The notes under the pieces: model-generated
Database searches by the model: none
Told to the model about the DNA's origin: nothing
The model's input: only the letters and a program-made list of their open reading frames with translations
Shown: piece by piece, positions 55,477-63,076 of the stretch
Layout: every line of letters begins with the position of its first letter
How positions within the stretch are numbered: position 1 is the stretch's first letter
Made by a program: the position numbers and the translations under genes
NCBI RefSeq assembly: GCF_042661465.1
Contig: NZ_JBHSWE010000001.1
Span: 5,270,001 to 5,334,000 of the forward strand
DNA from: Marinobacterium_A aestuariivivens
Lineage (GTDB): Bacteria > Pseudomonadota > Gammaproteobacteria > Pseudomonadales > Balneatricaceae
Reading direction: 5' to 3'
DNA: 64,000 bases

Positions 55477-55875
55477 ATGTCCGAAACCGACACCCCCGCC
55501 AGCGGCGACACCAACCAGACCAAAAACGGCTTTCTGGCCCTGGTCTCGCGACTGGTATTCGAAGAGCAGCTGCCGGTGCGCTTCATGTACAAGACCGTAC
55601 CCGAGCATCTCAACGATACCGGCTGGCGGCTCTTTACCGGCTACGAGGACGACAGCTTTCTCGAGGACGAGATCACCAACCTGCTGCCGGTGGCGCTGGA
55701 AAAGCTCTACGCCCTCGATGACAGCCTCGAAGAGAAGCTGGCCTACAACGCCGGCACCGTCTGGGAACGGGTGCCCGGGGCCGACTGGGAGCGGATCTAC
55801 GACTTCCGCATCCCCACCCGCAGCGTGGACGTCTCGATCACCAACGACCCGGACCGGTTCGACCCCAAGGCTTGA
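55477..55875 (+). CDS. DUF2185-like protein
   Basis: A 132-residue acidic soluble protein with AGGAGG just before the ATG. The segment DTGWRLFTGYEDDSFLEDEI resembles the conserved core of DUF2185 proteins, and the end (ERVPGADWERIYDF) fits as well. Some members are related to immunity proteins, but there is no toxin gene beside it. Its stop codon overlaps the -35 of the heat-shock promoter for the next gene. Confidence 0.6.
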   Translation: MSETDTPASGDTNQTKNGFLALVSRLVFEEQLPVRFMYKTVPEHLNDTGWRLFTGYEDDSFLEDEITNLLPVALEKLYALDDSLEEKLAYNAGTVWERVPGADWERIYDFRIPTRSVDVSITNDPDRFDPKA

Positions 55876-55898
55876 ATCCGCATTCCAAGTCCTCATAT
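55871..55898 (+). promoter_or_regulatory. Sigma-32 (heat-shock) type promoter of hsp20
   Basis: CTTGAA (55871-55876), 14 bases, CCTCATAT (55891-55898). The consensus is CTTGAAA and CCCCATNT with 13-15 bases between, so the match is strong. It overlaps the end of the DUF2185 gene. Confidence 0.65.
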
Positions 55899-55988
55899 AG
55901 GTATCAGGACGCAGTCGCTTCGATGAAGGTCTGCGCTCCCCGAAGGCCCCGGGGCTGCACCATCATATTGCTCCATGAGGATATGCAG

Positions 55989-56414
55989 ATGAGAGACTTC
56001 GACCTGTCCCCGCTTTACCGTTCCGCCATCGGCTTCGACCGCCTGGCCTCGATGCTCGACAACGCCAGCCGCAACGAGCAGAGCCAGCCGGCCTATCCGC
56101 CCTACAATATCGAGCTGCTCGACGAGAACCATTACCGCATCACCATGGCCGTCGCCGGCTTTCGCAATGACGAGCTCTCGATCCAGAGCGAACAGGGCAT
56201 GCTGATGATCGTCGGCAAGAAACAGCAGGACACCGGAGAGCACAAGTACCTCTACCAGGGCATCGCCGCCCGCAGCTTCGAGCGACGCTTCCAGTTGGCG
56301 GACCATGTCAAGGTGGTACGCGCCAGCCTCGACAACGGCCTGCTTCACGTCGACCTCGAGCGCGAGATCCCGGAAGCGATGAAACCGCGCACGATCGAGA
56401 TCGAAGGGGTTTAA
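55989..56414 (+). CDS. Small heat-shock protein (Hsp20/IbpA family)
   Basis: A 141-residue alpha-crystallin-domain chaperone that holds unfolding proteins. The N-terminal MRDFDLSPLYRSAIGFDRLA is that of the IbpA group; the alpha-crystallin domain runs from YNIELLDENHYRITMAVAGF to GLLHVDLEREIPE; the end PRTIEIEG carries the I-x-I motif for oligomer assembly. The ATG at 55989 suits GAGGA at 55976-55980 better than the ATG at 55983. A sigma-32-like promoter lies about 90 bases upstream. Confidence 0.93.
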   Translation: MRDFDLSPLYRSAIGFDRLASMLDNASRNEQSQPAYPPYNIELLDENHYRITMAVAGFRNDELSIQSEQGMLMIVGKKQQDTGEHKYLYQGIAARSFERRFQLADHVKVVRASLDNGLLHVDLEREIPEAMKPRTIEIEGV

Positions 56415-56457
56415 ACGCCAACTCCTTTTGCTGTTCGCGCCCTGTATCGACACTGCG

Positions 56458-56557
56458 TAGGGTGGAATGAGCCGAAGGCGAATTCCACCGGGTGGCAGAA
56501 TCAAAACCCGTGCGGTCTGAATCATCTGGTGGAATTCGCACGCTCATTCCACCCTAC
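56458..56557. repeat. GTAG-headed palindromic repeat
   Basis: GTAGGGTGGAATGAGCCGAA at the left and inverse CATTCCACCCTAC at the right, 100 bases. The right end supplies the TAG stop codon of the macrodomain gene. Confidence 0.75.
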
Positions 56558-57072
56558 GCCTCGCCCAGCTCTTTGCGGTAGAGTTGAGCCAGTTCATCGC
56601 CGAAGCAGCAGAACAGCACCCGCGGCGGGTCCTCCATGCCTTCGAGCTCCTCGCGCACCGTTGCGACCGCTATCCTGACCGCTTCCTTCAGCGGATAGCC
56701 ATAGACGCCGCAACTGATCGCCGGAAACGCCAGCGACTTCATCCCGTGCTCCCGCGCCAACTCCATCGCATGGCGATAGCAGCTGACCAGCAGCTCGCGT
56801 TCGCCACTGCCGCCGCCGTGCCAGACCGGCCCCACGGTATGGATGACCCATCGGGCCGGCAGCCGGTAGCCCTGCGTCAGTTTCGCCTCACCGGTGGCAC
56901 AACCGCCCAGCGTACGGCATTCGGCCAGCAACTCGGGACCTGCGGCACGATGTATGGCGCCATCGACGCCGCCACCGCCCAACAGGCTCTGGTTGGCGGC
57001 ATTGACGATCGCATCGACATCGAGACGCGTAATATCGCCCTCGACGACTTCGAGCCTTTCATTCGTCTTCAT
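56554..57072 (-). CDS. Macrodomain protein (O-acetyl-ADP-ribose deacetylase-like)
   Basis: A 172-residue stand-alone macrodomain. ADP-ribose-binding motifs: GDITRLDVDAIVNAANQSLL, GGGGVDGAIHRAAG, and AFPAISCGVYGYPLKEAV. This pattern fits the YmdB/MacroD-type hydrolases that remove ADP-ribose or acetyl from ADP-ribose. The ATG at 57072 follows GGAGGAG. It overlaps the end of the AMMECR1-cupin gene by 14 bases, so it is translated with that operon. Its stop lies in the GTAG repeat. Confidence 0.9.
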   Translation of the reverse strand: MKTNERLEVVEGDITRLDVDAIVNAANQSLLGGGGVDGAIHRAAGPELLAECRTLGGCATGEAKLTQGYRLPARWVIHTVGPVWHGGGSGERELLVSCYRHAMELAREHGMKSLAFPAISCGVYGYPLKEAVRIAVATVREELEGMEDPPRVLFCCFGDELAQLYRKELGEA

Positions 57073-58018
57073 CGCTCTCCTCCGCATTCAGGTGCAGCGC
57101 CAGCCACAGCGTCACCTGCCCGGGACGGGTCCGGGCAACCCGGTGGCGACAGCGGGCCGGCAGCATCACCGCGTCCCCGGGCTCCAGTTCCAGGCGCCGT
57201 CCCTGCTCGAATTCGAGTTCGGCTTCACCCTGCAGCAACAGCACCCACTCGTCCTGCGCCTGGTCGTACCACTGGCCATCGGGGGTACTCTGGCCAAACG
57301 ACAGGATACGCTCCAGGCGCAGCCCCTTGCGTTTGAGCAACGGCTCGAAACGCTCCTCGTCCAGCCGCTGGGGCAACCCGGCCAGCAGATTCTGCTTGAC
57401 CGGTACCCCCTGTTCGGCCTCCACAACCTTGATCGCCCGATAGCGCCAGCAGCGCAGGTCAGGATGCCAGAAATCGGACGCCAGGCCGGCCTTGTGCTTG
57501 AGATTGGCCCAGAACGCGCCCAGTTCCGGCAGCTGTTCCCAGACCGACGGCAGGAAAGTACCCCGGCGCCGGCCATACTGGAGCAGCAGCCCGTCCCGCC
57601 CCGGAACGATCTGCGCCAGCAGGTCCTGTTCATCGCGAAACACCAGCGGCTCCAGTGGCGTCAGAATCGACAGCTCGATCTGCAGCCCGGGCAGCTCTTC
57701 GGCTGTCACGGGTGCAAAGCGCGGATCCCGTGTCGCAGCATGCCAGGCATTCACTGCCACGTCGCACAGCAGCGGGCGGCTGGCTTCGAGACTGCCGATA
57801 CAGCCGCGCAGCTCGCCCTGCTTTTTCAGCGTGACGAAACAGGCGCGCGGGCATCGCAGCGCCTGCGGTGCCGTTTCCGGGTCCGGCATCTCCGGCTCGC
57901 CGGTTTCGAGCCCCCGGGCAATCGCCGCCCGGGCCGTTCTCAGCAACAGCGCGCGTTCGGACGCGCTGTATTTGTCTCGCAGGGGCCGCGACGGCTCAGT
58001 GGACGCTGTAGGCGCCAT
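57059..58018 (-). CDS. amrA: AmmeMemoRadiSam protein A (AMMECR1 domain) fused to a cupin
   Basis: A 319-residue protein. Residues 1-200 are an AMMECR1 domain (SASERALLLRTARAAIARGL, PRACFVTLKKQGELRGCIGS, NAWHAATRDPRFAPVT). After CWRYRAIKVVEAEQG comes a cupin domain (LSFGQSTPDGQWYDQAQDEW then VLLLQGEAEL, PGDAVMLPA, HRVART), which in other genomes I would expect as a separate protein. No start codon lies at the junction, so a true fusion or a lost stop are both possible; a G5 run lies there. It overlaps the MEMO gene by 23 bases. Confidence 0.8.
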   Translation of the reverse strand: MAPTASTEPSRPLRDKYSASERALLLRTARAAIARGLETGEPEMPDPETAPQALRCPRACFVTLKKQGELRGCIGSLEASRPLLCDVAVNAWHAATRDPRFAPVTAEELPGLQIELSILTPLEPLVFRDEQDLLAQIVPGRDGLLLQYGRRRGTFLPSVWEQLPELGAFWANLKHKAGLASDFWHPDLRCWRYRAIKVVEAEQGVPVKQNLLAGLPQRLDEERFEPLLKRKGLRLERILSFGQSTPDGQWYDQAQDEWVLLLQGEAELEFEQGRRLELEPGDAVMLPARCRHRVARTRPGQVTLWLALHLNAEESDEDE

Positions 58019-58775
58019 AGCCCACCACCTGGTCCCGGGGGCCGGCGGTGTCCCCGGAATTGCGCAGGTCGAGCCGCTCGACATGAAGACCGCGCCTCGC
58101 TGCGGCGTACAGCAGACCGTTCAGGGCATAACAGCCGCACGCCAGCTCGGGGGACAGGCTCGGCTGCAGCCCCTCGATGCGCCTCGAGGTGACGTTGTCG
58201 ATGCGCCGCGCGGTATCGTAACCATGGTAGTGACTCAGATCGCTGCTGATCAGCACCAGGGTGCGGGGGCTGTCCAGCCCTTCGCCGACCAGCCGGGCAA
58301 CCGCTTCGGTCTCGACCTGCCCCACCACGACCGGGATCAGGGTCCAGTCCGTTTTAAGGCGCAGCAGAAACGGCAGCTGCACTTCGAGACAGTGCTCCAG
58401 CCGGTGGGGCTCGTCATCGTACTGCAGCAGGCCCTGGGCGACCCAGCGCTCGATCTGATCGGTATCGAGCGCCATTTCGCCCAGCGGGCAGGAAAAACGC
58501 TCGGCCGTCGGCACCGCCATCGCGGCCAGCGGTACCCGGTGATTCGGCCCCAGCAGCAGGACCCTGTCGTATCGGTTGCACCAGGGGCGCAGCAGGCTGT
58601 AGGCATGAGCGGCGACGGGGCCGGAATAGACGAGCCCCGCGTGGGGCACCACCAGAGCACGGGGCGCCTGGCCACGGTGCGGATTGTCATCGAGCAGGCG
58701 GTCGACCAGTCGTTCGAGCGCGGCGGGTTCATCGGGATAGAAGACACCGGCCACGGCCGGCGGACGTATCTGCAT
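57996..58775 (-). CDS. amrB: AmmeMemoRadiSam protein B (MEMO1 family)
   Basis: A 259-residue member of the MEMO family, related in fold to class III extradiol dioxygenases. It begins IRPPAVAGVFYPDEPAALER; the metal-site-like His residues are in VVPHAGLVYSG (near 45), LLGPNHRVPLA (near 80) and SSDLSHYHGYDTA (near 190), and EHCLEVQLPFL is the family signature. It is the first gene of the minus-strand operon MEMO, AMMECR1-cupin, macrodomain, and is divergent from the radical SAM member. Confidence 0.9.
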   Translation of the reverse strand: MQIRPPAVAGVFYPDEPAALERLVDRLLDDNPHRGQAPRALVVPHAGLVYSGPVAAHAYSLLRPWCNRYDRVLLLGPNHRVPLAAMAVPTAERFSCPLGEMALDTDQIERWVAQGLLQYDDEPHRLEHCLEVQLPFLLRLKTDWTLIPVVVGQVETEAVARLVGEGLDSPRTLVLISSDLSHYHGYDTARRIDNVTSRRIEGLQPSLSPELACGCYALNGLLYAAARRGLHVERLDLRNSGDTAGPRDQVVGYGAYSVH

Positions 58776-58912
58776 GATCGTTCCTCCCGTTCAGAATGCC
58801 TAAATTATAGTCAGCCGCCGGCACTCGCATAGCGACGAAAGCAACTGCGCGATTGAGCGCGGACGCACATGCGATTGTCTATTCTTTAAGCAGTTAACCA
58901 ACGGAGAGCGTC

Positions 58913-60017
58913 ATGCAAGGCGATGAATTCAAGCCGGTGCCAACCCGCTACTGGCATCGCGTCGAACGCGACAAGATTCAGTGCGATGTCTGCCCGCGCT
59001 TCTGCAAGCTCAGCGAAGGCCAGCGCGGACTCTGCTACGTGCGCGGCCGCGAGAACGATCAGATCATGCTCTACACCTACGGCCGTTCGAGTGGATTCTG
59101 CATCGACCCGATCGAGAAAAAACCGCTGAATCATTTCCTGCCCGGCACCCCGGTGCTGTCGTTCGGCACCGCCGGCTGCAACCTGTCGTGCAAATTCTGC
59201 CAGAACTGGGACATGAGCAAATCCCGGCAGATGGATACCCTGGCCGACTCCGCCTCCCCCAGGATCTGGTCGAGGCCTGCGAGCGCCTGGGCTGCCGCTC
59301 GATCGCCTTCACCTACAACGATCCGGTAATTTTCATGGAATATGCCATGGACGTGGCCGATGCCTGTCGCGAGCAGGGTATCAAGGCCGTCGCGGTCACC
59401 GCCGGCTACATCTGCCCCGAGCCGCGGGCCGAGTTCTACCGCCACCTGGACGCCGCCAACGTCGACCTCAAGGCCTTTACCGAACACTTCTACAAGAAGA
59501 TCTGCGGCGGCGAGCTGGCGCCGGTTCTCGATACCCTGAAGTACCTGCGCCACGAGACCGATGTCTGGTTCGAGATCACCACCCTGCTGATTCCCGGGGA
59601 AAACGATTCGAACAGCGAACTGACGGCGATGAGCCAATGGCTGATGGATAACCTGGGGCCGGACGTACCGCTGCATTTCAGCGCCTTTCACCCGGACTGG
59701 AAGATGCTCGACAAGCCGTCGACCCCTCAGGCGACCCTGACACGGGCACGGAAGATCGCGATGGATGCCGGGCTGCACTACGTCTATACGGGCAATGTGC
59801 ATGACCGCGAGGGCAGCTCGACCTGGTGCAGCAGCTGTGGCGCCCTGCTGATCGAGCGGGACTGGTATCAGCTCGGGCACTGGGGCCTGGACGAGAGCGG
59901 CTGCTGCCTCGGCTGCGGCACCCGCCTGCCGGGCCGTTTCGAGGCGCGCCCCGGCACCGGGGGCCGAAACGTCTGCCGGTGCAGCTGCACCCCGCCTTGC
60001 GTAGCCGGACTGCGTGA
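58913..60017 (+). CDS. amrS: AmmeMemoRadiSam radical SAM enzyme (two frameshifts)
   Basis: About 368 residues after repair. An N-terminal Cys motif (CDVCPRFCKLSEGQRGLCYVR) precedes the radical SAM motif CNLSCKFCQNWD. Then FTYNDPVIF, TAGYICPEP and a C-terminal zinc-like part (WCSSCGALLIERDW ... GCCLGCGTRLPGRF). One-base losses lie in the C run 59256-59260 and the G run 59959-59963; corrected, the protein ends PKRLPVQLHPALRSRTA at 60017. GGAGAG precedes the ATG. It resembles pyruvate formate-lyase activating enzymes in fold, but its target is unknown. Confidence 0.88.
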
Positions 60018-60063
60018 TCTTTTGCGCCCGCGGGCCCCGAATCGCGTTCCGGCCGCGCCGGTA

Positions 60064-61026
60064 TCAGGCGGCGGCGACCGTCTGCAGCCCGAGCACCCGT
60101 CGCAGGGCGTCGAGTTCGCGCAGCCGCTTGATCTGGCCGAACAGCACTTCGGCCTCGGGATAATGTCTTTTCATCTGGTTGAGCCACTGCTTCAGTCGCC
60201 CGTGGACATAGCCCGGCGCCATCTCCCGGACCATGCGCTCGAAATAGCCCTGCAGAATCGGCTCCATCTGCGACCAGCTGAGGCACTCTTCCGGCCGCCC
60301 GTCAAGCCGCCGCCTGATGGAACGGGCAAGATCCGGCCGCGACACCAGCCCGCGTCCGATCATCACGTCGCTGCAGCCACTGGCTTCGCGGCAGCGGCAA
60401 TAGTCGTCCCAGCTCCAGACCTCGCCGTTGGCCACCACCGGCAGCCCGGGCACCGTCTCGCGAATTCGGGCAATCCACTCCCAGTGCGCCGGCGGCCGAT
60501 AACCCTCGAGCTTGGTGCGGGCATGGACAGCGAGACCATCGGCACCGGCATCGCGGATCGCGCGGGCATTGTCGAACGCCAGTGCCTTGTCCTGGTTGCC
60601 CAGGCGCATCTTGGCGGTCACCGGAATCGATGCCGGCACGGCACGGCGCACCGCCGCGACGATAGCGTGAATATCCTCGGGCGTATCGAGCAGCACGGCC
60701 CCGCCGCGATTCCTGTTCACCGTCTTGGCCGGACAGCCGAAATTCAGGTCGATGCCGGGCGCGCCGAGTTCGGCCGCACGCACGGCATTCTCGGCCATCA
60801 GCTGCGGCTCGCTGCCGAGCAGCTGCACCACCACCGGCACGCCGGCCTCGGTGCGTCCGCCGCGGCTCAGCTCCGGCGCGAGCTTGTGGAACACATGCTC
60901 GGGCAGCAGCCGGTCGCTGATTCGGACGAACTCGGTGACACAGAGGTCGATGCCGCCGATGCGGGTCAGCACATCGCGCATCACCGGATCGACCACGCCC
61001 TCCATCGGTGCGAGGATGATTTTCAT
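60064..61026 (-). CDS. dusC: tRNA-dihydrouridine(16) synthase
   Basis: A 320-residue flavoenzyme that reduces uridine 16 in the tRNA D-loop. FMN-binding N-terminus ILAPMEGVVDPVMRDVL, active-site Cys in GIDLNFGCPAKTVNRNRGGA, substrate motif KMRLGNQD, and HARTKLEGYRPPAHWEWI, VVANGEVW, MIGRGLVSRPDL. The G-x-C-P-A-K and R-P-P-A pattern fits DusC rather than DusA or DusB. Confidence 0.93.
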   Translation of the reverse strand: MKIILAPMEGVVDPVMRDVLTRIGGIDLCVTEFVRISDRLLPEHVFHKLAPELSRGGRTEAGVPVVVQLLGSEPQLMAENAVRAAELGAPGIDLNFGCPAKTVNRNRGGAVLLDTPEDIHAIVAAVRRAVPASIPVTAKMRLGNQDKALAFDNARAIRDAGADGLAVHARTKLEGYRPPAHWEWIARIRETVPGLPVVANGEVWSWDDYCRCREASGCSDVMIGRGLVSRPDLARSIRRRLDGRPEECLSWSQMEPILQGYFERMVREMAPGYVHGRLKQWLNQMKRHYPEAEVLFGQIKRLRELDALRRVLGLQTVAAA

Positions 61027-61134
61027 TGCAGGCTCGATATCAAGAAAAACGCTTATTATAAGGATTGGAGATTCGCGGGCGCCACCGGAACGCAGGCGCC
61101 CACGCTATGGGCGAGCCGCCGGCAGAAAGGATTC

Positions 61135-61149
61135 GCTCGCAGAGCGAGC
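61135..61149. repeat. Short inverted repeat GCTCGC-AGA-GCGAGC
   Basis: A REP-like sequence continuing into TCCTACAG, of a type common between genes in pseudomonads. It lies in the dusC-thpR gap. Confidence 0.45.
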
Positions 61150-61194
61150 TCCTACAGTGTCCCAATCTTCGGAAAGTCGCCAGGAGTTCTGTAT

Positions 61195-61713
61195 ATGCGC
61201 CTATTCGTCGCCATCGATCTGCCGGGCGAGCTTCAGGATACCATCGCCGGGCTTCAGATCCCGGTGCGTCACCTGAAATGGACGCCGCCGGAGCACCTGC
61301 ACATCACGCTGCAGTTCCTCGGCGACCAGCCAGACCAGCGGCTGCCGGATATCTTCGAGGCTCTCGAGACCGTCGAGTTCGAACCGATGACGCTTTGCTG
61401 CCAGGGCATCGGCCAGTTCCGCTCCGGCGTGATCTGGCTCGGCATCGATCAGCTTCCGGCGCTGGAACAGCTGCAGCGCCGCATCCAGAGCGCTTTACGC
61501 CAGGTCGGCATTCAGGGCGAACAGCGGCGTTTTCATGCCCACGTCACCCTCGGACGCTGCGACAGGCACCGGCTGATCCCGGTGCTGGAGCGGGTCGCCG
61601 AGCAGTTCTACGGCCGGAGCTTCCGTTTCGACTGTGATACCTTTTGCCTGAAAAGCAGCATCCTCAGACCCAGCGGCGCCCTGCACCGGGTCGAGGCGCT
61701 GTTTGGCGCATGA
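61195..61713 (+). CDS. thpR: RNA 2',3'-cyclic phosphodiesterase
   Basis: A 172-residue 2H phosphoesterase (2'-5' RNA ligase family). The two H-x-T/S-x motifs are HITLQF near residue 42 and HVTLGR near 120. The start MRLFVAIDLPGELQD is typical, with AGGAG 9 bases upstream. It acts on cyclic phosphate ends of RNA in the cytoplasm. Confidence 0.93.
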   Translation: MRLFVAIDLPGELQDTIAGLQIPVRHLKWTPPEHLHITLQFLGDQPDQRLPDIFEALETVEFEPMTLCCQGIGQFRSGVIWLGIDQLPALEQLQRRIQSALRQVGIQGEQRRFHAHVTLGRCDRHRLIPVLERVAEQFYGRSFRFDCDTFCLKSSILRPSGALHRVEALFGA

Positions 61714-61725
61714 ATAGAACCGTAC

Positions 61726-61817
61726 GTAGCCTGGAATGAGCGAAGCGAATTCCGGGTTTCCAATTCCGGGAAATACCCCGTCGGAATTCGCCCCTTCGGG
61801 GCATCATTCCAACCTAC
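61726..61817. repeat. GTAG-headed palindromic repeat
   Basis: GTAGCCTGGAATGAGCGAAG at the left, inverse CATTCCAACCTAC at the right, 92 bases, between thpR and the convergent metZ. Confidence 0.7.
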
Positions 61818-61848
61818 GTTCTAGTTCAGGTTTGAAAACGCCGCGAAA

Positions 61849-63060
61849 TCAAACCGCCGCCAGCCCCAGCGCCAGGTCGCGCTTGAGATCCTCAAGGTCC
61901 TCGAGGCCGACCGACACCCGGATCAGGTTGTCGCGGATACCGGCGCGGGCACGGTCTTCCGGCGTCATGCGGCCGTGGGTCGTGGTGCCGGGGTGGGTGA
62001 TGGTGCTCTTGGCATCGCCGAGATTGCCGGTGATCGACAGCATCCGGGTCGCGTCGATGAAGCGCCAGGCCGCATCGCGGTCGCCCTTGACCTCGAATGA
62101 CACCACCGCCCCGAAGGCCTGCTGCTGCCTGATGGCCAGCGCATGCTGCGGATGGTCTTCGAGGCCGGCATAGTAGACCCGGTCGATCCCCTCCTGCCCG
62201 TCGAGCCAGCGGGCCAGCGCCAGTGCGCTGCGGCAATGGGCTTCCATGCGCAGCTTCAGGGTTTCCAGCCCCTTCATGAACACCCAGGCGTTGAACGGGC
62301 TCATGCAGGCGCCGCCGGTACGGATAAAGCCGTATACCTCTTCCATCAGCCTGTCCGGGCCGACCACGGCACCGCCGACACAGCGTCCCTGGCCATCGAG
62401 GAACTTGGTCGCCGAATGGATGACGATATCGGCGCCGAAGTCCAGCGGGCGCTGCAGCGCCGGGGTGCAGAAGCAGTTGTCGACCGCCAGCAGTATGCCG
62501 TGCTCGTGGGCAATCTCGGCCAAGGCCTCGATATCGGCCAGCTGTGCCAGCGGGTTCGAAGGCGTCTCGAGGAAAAACAGCTTCGTTTCCGGCCGGACTG
62601 CGTCACGCCAGGCGTCGTTGTCGGTCGGATCCACATAGGTGGTCTCGATGCCGGCCCGGCTCAGGTACTTGTCGAACAGCGATACGATGGAGCCGAATAC
62701 GCTGCGGGAGCTGACGAGGTGATCGCCCTGCTTCAGCAGCGACAGCCCGACACTGAGGATCGCCGCCATGCCGGAGGCGGTCGCGACCGCGCGCTCGCCG
62801 CCTTCCAGCGCCGCGATGCGGCGTTCGAACGCCTGCACCGTCGGGTTGGTGAAACGGGAGTAGATATTACCCTCCTCCTCGCCGCCGAAGCGGGCCGCCG
62901 CCTCCCGCGCACTGGAGTAGACGAAGCTGGAGGTGGTGAAGATCGGGTCGCCGTGCTCGCCCTCGCTGGTGCGACGCTGCCCCGCGCGCACCGCCAGTGT
63001 CGAGAATTCACAGCCGTCCGGATCGAACTGAATGCGTTCTTCGCGCTCGAAGTTGCTCAT
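61849..63060 (-). CDS. metZ: O-succinylhomoserine sulfhydrylase
   Basis: A 403-residue PLP enzyme that makes homocysteine from O-succinylhomoserine and sulfide. Cys/Met-metabolism family motifs: IYSRFTNPTVQAFERRIAAL, SGMAAILSV, the PLP-phosphate site SRSVFGS, AVDNCFCTPALQ, and the PLP Lys in VIHSATKFLDGQGR. Intact. It follows purF by 16 bases on the same strand, as in pseudomonads. Confidence 0.94.
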   Translation of the reverse strand: MSNFEREERIQFDPDGCEFSTLAVRAGQRRTSEGEHGDPIFTTSSFVYSSAREAAARFGGEEEGNIYSRFTNPTVQAFERRIAALEGGERAVATASGMAAILSVGLSLLKQGDHLVSSRSVFGSIVSLFDKYLSRAGIETTYVDPTDNDAWRDAVRPETKLFFLETPSNPLAQLADIEALAEIAHEHGILLAVDNCFCTPALQRPLDFGADIVIHSATKFLDGQGRCVGGAVVGPDRLMEEVYGFIRTGGACMSPFNAWVFMKGLETLKLRMEAHCRSALALARWLDGQEGIDRVYYAGLEDHPQHALAIRQQQAFGAVVSFEVKGDRDAAWRFIDATRMLSITGNLGDAKSTITHPGTTTHGRMTPEDRARAGIRDNLIRVSVGLEDLEDLKRDLALGLAAV

Positions 63061-63076
63061 GCCGCGCGTTCCCCTG

